A stretch of DNA of 33,363 bases from Ktedonobacteraceae bacterium (GTDB lineage: Bacteria; Chloroflexota; Ktedonobacteria; Ktedonobacterales; Ktedonobacteraceae), in the NCBI GenBank assembly GCA_025928885.1, contig JAICIM010000006.1:1-33363 (forward strand), read 5' to 3'. How positions within the stretch are numbered: the first letter of the stretch is position 1; each line of letters starts with the position of its first letter. The notes beneath the pieces were generated by a model. The model searched no databases. It was not told the origin of the DNA and saw nothing but the letters and a program-made list of their open reading frames with translations. Below are positions 18,511 to 27,183 of this stretch, piece after piece. The translations under genes and the position numbers were made by a program.

Positions 18511-18530
18511 CTAGGCGAACGTTCGTCTAG
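18511..18530. promoter_or_regulatory. Probable LacI-family operator
   Basis: CTAGGCGAAC|GTTCGTCTAG, a 20-bp palindrome with one mismatched pair, about 15 bp upstream of the LacI-type gene. Confidence 0.75.
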
Positions 18531-18544
18531 AGGGAGTAGTAATT

Positions 18545-19627
18545 GTGACGCACGTCTCTCTCAAGGATATTGCTGCTCAGGCCGGGGTCAGCTTCCAGAC
18601 CGTCAGTAAAGTACTCAAAGGGAAAGGCAATGTTTCCCCTGAGACCAGAGCCTGGATTTTGCAGGTCGCTGATGAGTTGGGCTACGTTCCTAACGCGCTG
18701 GCACGTGGCCTCGTCAGTCAGCATACGTCCACAATTGGCATTGTTGCCAGCGATTTCAGCGATTATGTGCTTGCTCAATTTGTCGTCGGTGCCGAGCAAG
18801 AGGCACGCCGTCAGGATCAATGCACCATTATCGGCAATATTGATCTGGCCGGGTCCGACAGCGAGCGCTATATTCGCCTGTTGATCGAACGCCGGGTCGA
18901 TGGCATCGTCCTGGCCGCACCGCAATTGGAGCAGAATCAACAGGTGGGCAAGATGCTGCACGATCAGTTGCCAGTAGTAAGCCTGCATCATGTTCCCGGC
19001 CTGAAAGTCTCGCGCGTCGGCCAGGATCAGCTCCAGACGGGCTATCTGGCGACCCATCACCTGCTAGAGTTGGGACATCGCCGCATCGCCACCATCATAG
19101 GGCCGCGTGACCGTCGCGTAACACAGTTGCGCTTACGTGGCTATCAGCAAGCCCTCGAAAGCGCTCATATAGAGTATGATCCTGCCCTGGTTGAAGAAGG
19201 CAACTGGCAGGTAGAGAGCGGCTATGAAGCCGTACTGCGGTTGCTGGATCGCATGACAATCAGCGCGACTGATTTCACTGCTATTTTTGTACAGAACGAT
19301 ACAATGGCAATTGGCGTTCTCAGCGCGTTACAGCAGCGAGGATGCCGGGTGCCGGAGGATTACTCGGTTGTAGGATGCGACGATATTGAAATTGCTGCCC
19401 ACACCATTCCTCCCCTGACGACTGTACATATCCCCGTGTATGAAACGGGTGGAACCGCCGTTCGCCTGCTCCTTGATATCATTGCACAGCGAATTGTAGA
19501 ACCACAACGCATCATACTACCGGTTCATCTGGTGGAGCGAGCGTCAAGCGGTAGACTTGACAACAGTTCGACCATCGTCTTACCCTCGATGCAGAAGGAG
19601 ACTATTTGTGGCAAAGATCAAAATTGA
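18545..19627 (+). CDS. LacI-family transcriptional regulator
   Basis: HTH 'VSLKDIAAQAGVSFQTVSKVLKGKGNVSPETRAWILQVADELGYVPNALARGL' and a periplasmic-binding-like effector domain. Confidence 0.95.
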   Translation: MTHVSLKDIAAQAGVSFQTVSKVLKGKGNVSPETRAWILQVADELGYVPNALARGLVSQHTSTIGIVASDFSDYVLAQFVVGAEQEARRQDQCTIIGNIDLAGSDSERYIRLLIERRVDGIVLAAPQLEQNQQVGKMLHDQLPVVSLHHVPGLKVSRVGQDQLQTGYLATHHLLELGHRRIATIIGPRDRRVTQLRLRGYQQALESAHIEYDPALVEEGNWQVESGYEAVLRLLDRMTISATDFTAIFVQNDTMAIGVLSALQQRGCRVPEDYSVVGCDDIEIAAHTIPPLTTVHIPVYETGGTAVRLLLDIIAQRIVEPQRIILPVHLVERASSGRLDNSSTIVLPSMQKETICGKDQN

Positions 19628-21089
19628 TCTGGATCGTAAAATTGGCAACGTGGATCGTAGAATATATGGCGGCTTCATCGAACACCTGGGGCGCTGTATA
19701 TATGGCGGCATCTATGAGGAAGCTTCCCCTTTAAGCGACAGCGACAATTTTCGTAAGGATGTGCTGGAGGCCGCACGTCCGCTCCGCATGCCGTTATTGC
19801 GCTGGCCCGGCGGCAACTTCGTGAGTGGCTATCACTGGGTTGATGGCATCGGTCCGCAAGAGGATCGCCCGCGCCGCATCGAGCTGGCCTGGCTCTCTGA
19901 AGAGTCCAACCGCTTCGGCACTGATGAGTTTATGCATTACTGTTCAGTGCTGGGAACGGAACCATACATCTGCGTCAACATGGGTACGGGGACGATGGAC
20001 GAGGCTCAGGCGTGGGTCGAGTACTGTAATGGCACCAGCAACACCTACTGGGCCAATCTGCGCCGCAAAAACGGACACGAGGAGCCGTATCGCGTCAAGT
20101 ACTGGGGCCTGGGCAACGAAATGTATGGACGCTGGCAGATCGGCGCATTAAGTGCAGAAGACTATGTGAAAAAAGCCCGCGAATTTGCTAAAGTGATGAA
20201 GTGGATCGATCCAAGCATCGAACTGGTCAGCTGCGGCCAGACCGGGTGGACCGATTGGGATCGCATCGTGCTGGAAGGTCTCGCGCCCTACGTGAACTAC
20301 CACAGCATCCATATCTACACCGGCAGTTCCGATTACTACAGCAATGTGCTAGCTCCCCATCAGGCCGAACGTGCGCTGCGCAATTGCCGCGCCATGATCG
20401 ATCTCGTTCGCTATAATCAGAATATTTCTCACCCCATTCACGTGGCGTATGACGAGTGGAACGTCTGGTTCCGCGAGCGCACGCCCGAAAGCAAGCTGGA
20501 GGAGCGCTACACCCTGGCAGACTCGCTGGCGGTCGCGACCTATCTCAATATTTTTATCCGCTATTGTCAGACGGTCAAAATCGCGAACCTGGCCCAGCTT
20601 GTGAACGTGATTGCGCCGATATTTACCAATAAAGAAGGTCTCTTCCTCCAGACCATCTATCATCCGTTGCGCCTGTATGCCGAACATATGCAGGATATCG
20701 CGCTTGATGCTTTTGTCGAATGCGAAACCTACGCTCCGCAAGCAGACCAGGAGACCTCGCAATGGCCTCATCGCGTGGCCGATATGGGGCCGTTCAATCT
20801 CCTGGATGTCGCCGTTACCTGCGATACCACCGGCAAAGAACTGATGGTCTCCGTCGTCAATCGCGATCTGGAAAAGGCGCATACGACGACGATTCAACTG
20901 GCCGACAACGCTGCCATTGCAAGCGGTGTAGGCTACGAGGTCAACGGGGCCAATCCTGATATCGTCAATTCCTTCGAACAGCCCCACAATGTTGGCGTGC
21001 AAGAGCGCAGTCTCGATCTCGCCGGTCAGGACGTAACCTACACCTTCCCGGCTCACTCGCTCACAGTTTTGAAGCTCCGTCTCGCTTAA
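19608..21089 (+). CDS. Alpha-L-arabinofuranosidase, GH51
   Basis: 'GGFIEHLGRCIYGGIYEE', 'LRWPGGNFVSGYHWVDGIGP', acid/base 'YWGLGNEMYGRWQ', nucleophile region 'HVAYDEWNVWF'. GTG at 19608 with AAGGAG; overlaps the LacI stop. Confidence 0.95.
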   Translation: MAKIKIDLDRKIGNVDRRIYGGFIEHLGRCIYGGIYEEASPLSDSDNFRKDVLEAARPLRMPLLRWPGGNFVSGYHWVDGIGPQEDRPRRIELAWLSEESNRFGTDEFMHYCSVLGTEPYICVNMGTGTMDEAQAWVEYCNGTSNTYWANLRRKNGHEEPYRVKYWGLGNEMYGRWQIGALSAEDYVKKAREFAKVMKWIDPSIELVSCGQTGWTDWDRIVLEGLAPYVNYHSIHIYTGSSDYYSNVLAPHQAERALRNCRAMIDLVRYNQNISHPIHVAYDEWNVWFRERTPESKLEERYTLADSLAVATYLNIFIRYCQTVKIANLAQLVNVIAPIFTNKEGLFLQTIYHPLRLYAEHMQDIALDAFVECETYAPQADQETSQWPHRVADMGPFNLLDVAVTCDTTGKELMVSVVNRDLEKAHTTTIQLADNAAIASGVGYEVNGANPDIVNSFEQPHNVGVQERSLDLAGQDVTYTFPAHSLTVLKLRLA

Positions 21090-21149
21090 AACGCGGCCCG
21101 GCAGAAGCATAATGTCGTGCCTCTGCCGAGTCTGGTACGTTTACAATAG

Positions 21150-21191
21150 AAGCTGTTGAGCTTTTCCAACGTTGGAAAAGCTCAACAGCTT
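21150..21191. repeat. 42-bp perfect palindrome
   Basis: AAGCTGTTGAGCTTTTCCAAC | GTTGGAAAAGCTCAACAGCTT, 21-bp arms with no spacer. Confidence 0.97.
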
Positions 21192-21259
21192 TCAATGGCA
21201 ATCACCTCTTTTCATTACAGTTCATTGTAGTACTGTTATAGCATTGGTTGCAATTATTT

Positions 21260-21561
21260 CAGCCAGCCTGCTCAAAGATAGCTACGTCTGGGCGCAGGGC
21301 GGACACATTCCGGCATATCTGCCCGTCACCGAAAGCGAGCAATATAAGCAGCTCAAGCCACAGTCCAATTATGCAGGCGTGGCGAAAGAGGTTGTGCTTG
21401 ATCCCCCGGCCTGGTTCAGCGGCTCCGGCTCCCAGTTTGAATCGCAGGGTGAAGCGGCATTTCTGGCAGTGATGTCCGGCCAGATGACGGGGAAAGAGGG
21501 GCTGCAACAGTTCAAACAAGCGCTGCAAAAGCTGTTAGATACGCCGTCTCCCGTCATCTAA
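21260..21561 (+). pseudogene. C-terminal remnant of a sugar ABC transporter substrate-binding protein
   Basis: 'SYVWAQGGHIPAYLPVTESEQYKQLKPQSNYAGVAKEV…EAAFLAVMSGQMTGKEGLQQFKQALQKLL' resembles the C-terminal end of family 1 solute-binding proteins. The N-terminus of the ORF track call derives from the palindrome and intergenic DNA. Confidence 0.65.
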
Positions 21562-21690
21562 GGCGTGTGCGATGTACATGCGACACGAAATGACATAGTG
21601 GTCAACGAAAGGTGTTCGTTCAATGTCCGACATACTCGTGCAAAAATCAGCGGCGCAAGTGAGCACGCCGAGTTCCCAACAAAGCAGAAC

Positions 21691-21737
21691 CAGCAAAAGG
21701 GCCAGATACATGCAGAGTGTATCTGGCCCTTTTGCTG
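21691..21737. terminator. Hairpin between SBP remnant and PLD gene (convergent)
   Basis: CAGCAAAAGGGCCAGATACA (21691-21710) / TGTATCTGGCCCTTTTGCTG (21718-21737), perfect 20-bp stem. Confidence 0.75.
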
Positions 21738-21753
21738 CTCCATATACAATGGA

Positions 21754-22836
21754 CTACGAGGCGCTCTGAGAATCGCCCCAATCCTGCTGGAATGTTTGTT
21801 GCAAGATGGTGAGGACGTTCTGGTCGGAGACGATAATGCCCAGTTCGCGATTACGCTCCAACGAGGCCGTTGAGATGTTCTCTGATCCCACAAAAGCCTT
21901 TTGCCCGTCGGCAACGATAATTTTCGCATGCATATAGAGGTGCGAATCCTCTTTTACCTGCGCACCACCCTGCTGAATCGTCTGTATCCCCTGGCTGTTG
22001 CTATCGCCTGACGAACCGCTGGAGGCAGGCACAATCACCTGGACCTGCACGCCGCGTTTGGCCGCAGCAACGATCGCCTGCTCGATTTCGTTATCCTGCA
22101 TCTCCTCGGCTTCGATCAAGAGCGTCTTATGAGCGCCGCTGATAATCGAGGTGAAATCATTGCGCGAATTGACGGGACTGACGACCAGATTGGGATCGTT
22201 CAACTGGGGCGTGCTGCGGTTCCAATCGGCATTGAAGATGTCCGACACGGCCTGCACATCCTGGTCATTGGTGTCGATGATGCCATATTCGCGATTGGTC
22301 GTGCTCTTACTGCCACCCAGCGCTGAGATGGTGAAGTTGGAGGTCATAATATAGGCGGTCTGCCCGTCGATCACCATCCCCTTTTCATGGGTCAGGGCAA
22401 AGCTGGGGTTGGTGGTCTTGGCCTTCACCCCTGCGGCGTTTAAACGATCGAGGGTTTGTGTTGGCGAGATGCTGCCGCTCCCATAGGGATGGCCCTCCAG
22501 CATCACACGTACATCTACGCCACGATGGGCCGCCTCTTCCAGCCCCTGGATGACGTGGCGCTCGGTCAAAAGGTACATCTCCAGCTGAATCGATTTCGTG
22601 GCACCATTCAGCGCGTCGGTGATCACACGATAGCCCGCATCCGGCTCGACAAACACCTTCACGCCCTCTGCCCCTGAACCTACTGGCCCGGAGTTGGTCG
22701 TGCTATTCATCGTTCCCGCGCTGGTGCCGTTCTGCGCGATACTGACGGTACACCCCGCCAGCAACACACACAATGCCGCGATAACCAGAGCAAGATAGAA
22801 AAACTGTCTTCTATCATGAATTGATAAGCCAGGCAT
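21754..22836 (-). CDS. Phospholipase D-like (two HKD motifs) lipoprotein
   Basis: Lipobox-like 'LCVLLAGCTVS'; HKD motifs 'HEKGMVIDG' and 'HAKIIVADGQKAFVGSENIS'. ATG at 22836. Confidence 0.88.
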   Translation of the reverse strand: MPGLSIHDRRQFFYLALVIAALCVLLAGCTVSIAQNGTSAGTMNSTTNSGPVGSGAEGVKVFVEPDAGYRVITDALNGATKSIQLEMYLLTERHVIQGLEEAAHRGVDVRVMLEGHPYGSGSISPTQTLDRLNAAGVKAKTTNPSFALTHEKGMVIDGQTAYIMTSNFTISALGGSKSTTNREYGIIDTNDQDVQAVSDIFNADWNRSTPQLNDPNLVVSPVNSRNDFTSIISGAHKTLLIEAEEMQDNEIEQAIVAAAKRGVQVQVIVPASSGSSGDSNSQGIQTIQQGGAQVKEDSHLYMHAKIIVADGQKAFVGSENISTASLERNRELGIIVSDQNVLTILQQTFQQDWGDSQSAS

Positions 22837-23010
22837 GACTCTTGCGACCTCCCCTTCTACGTGTACGTCATAAACAAACTGTTCCGTACAGAGCATGTAG
22901 CAGCATATGCCATTATCTGTTACTGATCAGAAAAATCACAGCAGCAGGAAACAGCTGCCTTATTTCTAATACGGTTGTAGGGGGTGCGAAAGGATACAAA
23001 AGAGATATGC

Positions 23011-23058
23011 ATGAAAGAAGTACCAGTTCTGTGTAAATGAAACTGGTACTTCTTTCAT
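23011..23058. terminator. Hairpin downstream of H+-pyrophosphatase
   Basis: ATGAAAGAAGTACCAGTT (23011-23028) / AACTGGTACTTCTTTCAT (23041-23058), perfect 18-bp stem. Confidence 0.7.
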
Positions 23059-23073
23059 TTCGTATAAGCGACT

Positions 23074-25332
23074 TTATGGATGGAGAAACACGTAGAGTGG
23101 CGCGAGGACGAGCGTAATCGTGCTGAGCAGTTTGATAACGACGTGCAGCGAGGGACCAGCTGTATCCTTGAAGGGATCGCCAACGGTATCGCCAACGACG
23201 CTCGCCTTATGCGGTTCGCTCTTCTTCCCCAGCACGGTTCCCGTTGTATCGAGGCGATCAAGCATCTCGCCCTCGCTATCCACGCGCAAGTAACCGGCCT
23301 CGATATACTTTTTCGCATTATCCCACGCCCCGCCACCATTGTTGAGGAAGAGGGCCACCACAATACCACCCATCGTGCCAACCATCAACATCCCGGCTTC
23401 CGCCTGCGGGCCAAGAATCACGCCGACAGCAATAGGAGTCAGCACGGCAACGAGACCAGGTAGGACCATTGCACGCAACGCCCCACGAGTGCTGATATCA
23501 ACGCAGCGGGCATAATCGGGATCGACGCGATCCGCCGGGTTCTCTGCCATAATCTTCGGATTCTCACGAAACTGGCGGCGCACCTCCTCAATCATGCGTT
23601 TGGCTGCGGCACCAACGGCTTGAATCGCCAGCGCACTGAAGAAGAAGATGAGGGTCAGGCCAAGCAGAGCCGCGATAAAGACCGTGATATCGGCCAGATC
23701 CACGCGATAGACATCCGGGTTATGCTTGAAACTATACAGCACATCCAGATATGCGCTGAAGAGCAGGAAGGCCGCCAGAGCTGCCGAGCCAATGCCATAG
23801 CCTTTCGTCAGCGCTTTGGTCGTATTACCGGCGCTATCGAGTGCGTCGGTAATATCGCGCACGGACTCGGCCTCGCCACCCATCTCCGTAATGCCGCCAG
23901 CATTATCGGTAATGGGGCCAAACGTGTCCATTGCAAGGATATAAGCACAACTCATCAACATGCCCATCGTCGCCACGGCGGTCCCGAAGATACCGCCCAC
24001 GTTGATGACGTTGGGGGTTCCCGCAATCAGGGGGATATGTACCTGACTGCCCAGGAAGAACGAGAGACCGAGCGCCACGCAGATCGCCAGCACAGGCAGC
24101 GCCACACACTCAAAAGCGATGGCAACACCGGTGATGATGGTTGTCGCAGGTCCGGTCAACGTTGAGGATACGATCTGGCGCACGGGACGCCACGTACCAG
24201 CGGTGTAGTACTGAGTGATATAGACAAAGGCCACGCTCAACAGAATACCCACAGTTCCGGCTAGGCCAAACCAGACCCAGGCCGCGATCCCAGCATTGCC
24301 GGTCACGTTATCGTTATTCAGCAACAGATAACTACCCAGGAAGACGCCGATCACGGACAGCACGCAGGTAATCCAGTAGCCAATGTTTAATTGCTGCATA
24401 GCGATCTCGCCGGGATCGCGTCCGGCAGCTTTATCTGGCTCGACGACGACGGATGGGCGCACCCAGAGCAGGCCAAGAGCCGAGGCAATCAGGCCAAAGG
24501 CGCGTACCACCAGAGGGAAGATAATCCAGCCGATGTTGCGGGTTGCCAGATAGAGACCGACGCCAAGAATCATCGCACCAATGTTCTCTGCGGCTGTCGA
24601 TTCAAAGAGATCAGCACCACGACCAGCACAGTCGCCCACGTTATCGCCCACCAGATCGGCAATAACGGCAGGGTTGCGCGGATCATCCTCTGGAATGTTG
24701 GCCTCCACCTTCCCCACCAGATCGGCTCCCACGTCGGCAGCTTTGGTGTAGATGCCACCACCAAGCTGGGCGAAAAGGGCCACAAAGCTAGCCCCAAAGC
24801 CAAACCCGACAATCAGGCTGGGAGCGACATCGGGGCTTGTTAACCCACCATAAGCTGTAAAGACCAGCGATACCCCCAGCAGAGAGAGCGCAACAACCAG
24901 GAAGCCAGAGACAGCCCCTCCTCGTAGCGACACCATTAATGCTTCACCCAGGCTGCGCCTTGCTGCGCTGGCCGTGCGGCTGTTGGATTGGACCGCAACG
25001 TACATACCAATATAACCAGAGATACCCGAACAGAGCGCACCGATCAAGAAGGCGATCGCGGTATGCCACGCAAGGTTAAATCTGGCCTCTGGCGTTCCCT
25101 GACTGAGGAAATAGAGGACGGCAGCGACAATAATAGCAGCGAAGACGGCAAGAGTGGCGATGGTACGATACTGACGATTGAGGAAGGCCATAGCGCCTTT
25201 GAAAATAGCACTGGCTACTTTCTGCATGGCGGGCGTCCCGGTGTCCTTACGGAGAACAAAGTTTGCGAGATAGGCGGCAAACAGGACTGCAAGAAGTCCT
25301 ACCACAATTGGAACCCAGATATAGTAACTCAC
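23074..25332 (-). CDS. hppA: Membrane-bound proton-translocating pyrophosphatase
   Basis: 'GGGIYTKAADVGADLVGKVEANIPEDDPRNPAVIADLVGDNVGDCAGRGADLFES', 'DNAGGITEM', 'NNGGGAWDNAKKYIE', 'HKASVVGDTVGDPFKDTAGPSL'. GTG at 25332 after an AGGAGGG. Confidence 0.97.
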   Translation of the reverse strand: MSYYIWVPIVVGLLAVLFAAYLANFVLRKDTGTPAMQKVASAIFKGAMAFLNRQYRTIATLAVFAAIIVAAVLYFLSQGTPEARFNLAWHTAIAFLIGALCSGISGYIGMYVAVQSNSRTASAARRSLGEALMVSLRGGAVSGFLVVALSLLGVSLVFTAYGGLTSPDVAPSLIVGFGFGASFVALFAQLGGGIYTKAADVGADLVGKVEANIPEDDPRNPAVIADLVGDNVGDCAGRGADLFESTAAENIGAMILGVGLYLATRNIGWIIFPLVVRAFGLIASALGLLWVRPSVVVEPDKAAGRDPGEIAMQQLNIGYWITCVLSVIGVFLGSYLLLNNDNVTGNAGIAAWVWFGLAGTVGILLSVAFVYITQYYTAGTWRPVRQIVSSTLTGPATTIITGVAIAFECVALPVLAICVALGLSFFLGSQVHIPLIAGTPNVINVGGIFGTAVATMGMLMSCAYILAMDTFGPITDNAGGITEMGGEAESVRDITDALDSAGNTTKALTKGYGIGSAALAAFLLFSAYLDVLYSFKHNPDVYRVDLADITVFIAALLGLTLIFFFSALAIQAVGAAAKRMIEEVRRQFRENPKIMAENPADRVDPDYARCVDISTRGALRAMVLPGLVAVLTPIAVGVILGPQAEAGMLMVGTMGGIVVALFLNNGGGAWDNAKKYIEAGYLRVDSEGEMLDRLDTTGTVLGKKSEPHKASVVGDTVGDPFKDTAGPSLHVVIKLLSTITLVLAPLYVFLHP

Positions 25333-25899
25333 GACTGGAAATACCCTCCTTTGCGGAAGATGATACTGGTAGTCAACGCTGACCACCCAACTACATCGTG
25401 ACGAAACCATTGCAGAGAAGCACAAGAACGTCTTCTCTACCCATATCGATCCATTTCCACCTACGAGGAGCATCTAAGTCGAAGTATAGTGTAACATATG
25501 GATGGATGCACTGACAAGAGAGAATGAGATATGATTCATCAGAATCACAAAACTGGGGAAACAAAATAAAAAGCTCTACCACGTAAAGGTTATCAGCAAG
25601 ATAGATGACGGAACAGTACATGATATATATGATTTTCATCAATATATATATGGAAAGATTACCCATCATATATAGACAGGGATTGTGTTTTATCGCACGT
25701 CATCCTATTCATATCTATATTATTTCGATTCATGGTACATGTTTCTCAACAAGAAGTCTGATCAAGAGACAGCACTATTCGGGGAAGAAGGGTGCGTCTT
25801 CAAGCAAAGGAACAGAGAAGAAGGATGCTCTCCTTTTTCAAGAAGGCATCCTTCCAGCTTCAAGGCGATCCTGCCATACAGCACAATCTCATGCACATA

Positions 25900-26937
25900 T
25901 CAGTGCTGCAAGAGATATGTCCGCTCCTTCTCCATATCAGGTACTTTATGGGTATGCAGCGTGTCAACCGGACGTACGATCAGAATAGGCAGCGTTGTGG
26001 CGTGCAATACACGCTCTGTAATGCTCCCCATCGTCCAGCGCATCAATCCGCCTCGTCCATGTGTTGAGATGGCGATCAAGTCGCAAGGACCAAACGTTTC
26101 TAAGCCATCCTTACTCGGACCGTGCTCAGCAATATTGACCAGCGCACTCGCGACATCATCATCAAGTGAGACCGACCAGGTAACGGAGATATGACGCTCC
26201 GCCATGCCTGGCACAATATATCCTTCGCTCAATTGCTCAGCGGTTAAGCTCAAGTAATGGCTGGCCTTATTGAGGTCTCCCATACGCGGTGAAAGCTCCT
26301 CTTGATGTTCGTCCCCATGATGTGCAGGTTTCACAATACGCGCCAGATGCAGAGTTCCCTGCAACTGGTTGCTCGTCAAGGCTGTGAGCAGGTCTGTAGC
26401 AGGTTCAAGCGCACTCTTCGCATGAGTGGAACCATCTAATGGAACCAGCACACGCAAGGATTTCGAGCCAGCCGCCAGGCGTAATGGTAATTGGGAACCT
26501 TCACGCAGAATCAAGACGGGTGTGGTTGCATACCTTGCAATTTTTTCGGCGATACTCCCTATCAACCAGCGTGTGACACCGCTATAGCCGTGGCTACAGA
26601 TCATAATCAAGTCGGCAGCATACGAGCTGGCAACCGAAAGGATCGTCGAGGCGACCGGCCCAAATTGTGTGACCGTTTTTACCGCAACCCCGGCAAGTTC
26701 AGGGGACGAAGCAATGGTCGCCAGATAGCTTTCCGCCTCCGCTAATTCGCCGTCAACAGCTGCCTGCGCCATCGACGGATAGGGAGTCGTAATGGCAGGC
26801 CAGTAGTCGGTGGCAAGGCTGACGACACGCACGAGCACAAGCATCCCTTTTGTATTACGTGCCAGCCGCGCCGCCATCGGAAGGACGGACTCCGCACGTG
26901 CAGAGCCATCCAGTGGAACAAGAATATTTCGATACAT
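25900..26937 (-). CDS. Tandem universal stress protein (USP2)
   Basis: 'YRNILVPLDGSARAESVLPMAARLA', 'LRVLVPLDGSTHAKSALEPA', 'LIAISTHGRGGLMRWTMGSITERVLHATTLPILIVRP'. ATG 26937 preceded by GGAGG. Confidence 0.95.
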   Translation of the reverse strand: MYRNILVPLDGSARAESVLPMAARLARNTKGMLVLVRVVSLATDYWPAITTPYPSMAQAAVDGELAEAESYLATIASSPELAGVAVKTVTQFGPVASTILSVASSYAADLIMICSHGYSGVTRWLIGSIAEKIARYATTPVLILREGSQLPLRLAAGSKSLRVLVPLDGSTHAKSALEPATDLLTALTSNQLQGTLHLARIVKPAHHGDEHQEELSPRMGDLNKASHYLSLTAEQLSEGYIVPGMAERHISVTWSVSLDDDVASALVNIAEHGPSKDGLETFGPCDLIAISTHGRGGLMRWTMGSITERVLHATTLPILIVRPVDTLHTHKVPDMEKERTYLLQH

Positions 26938-27058
26938 CTTCACTCCTCCTAATTTATGCGGACTCGATTGTTAATTGCTGCGAACGCTGCCAACCGATCT
27001 GGCTCTCCACTCCGGGATAGAGGCGGTCTGCTTCCTACAAATACGTTGCGTTGAGCAC

Positions 27059-27123
27059 AGTATAGTATTCGCCACTAACGGTCAGATCACAACAAAGAAC
27101 GTCTATCTCACGGCTCCATCACA
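27059..27123 (-). promoter_or_regulatory. USP2 promoter: direct-repeat box plus -10
   Basis: On minus strand: TGTGA 27123-27119, CGTGA 27112-27108, TGTGA 27091-27087, CGTTA 27080-27076 (11-21-11); TATACT 27064-27059. Confidence 0.7.
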
Positions 27124-27183
27124 AGCTTATTGACAGCAGCGAGGCGGAACAGCTATGATGAAGAGGGTTATATATGCTCAGTT

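Noticed and set aside
21172-21259. N-terminal 'MEKLNSFQW…' of the 129-aa ORF as a signal peptide
   Set aside because: It begins inside the perfect palindrome (TTG start) and runs through intergenic DNA; only the later part looks like an SBP fragment.
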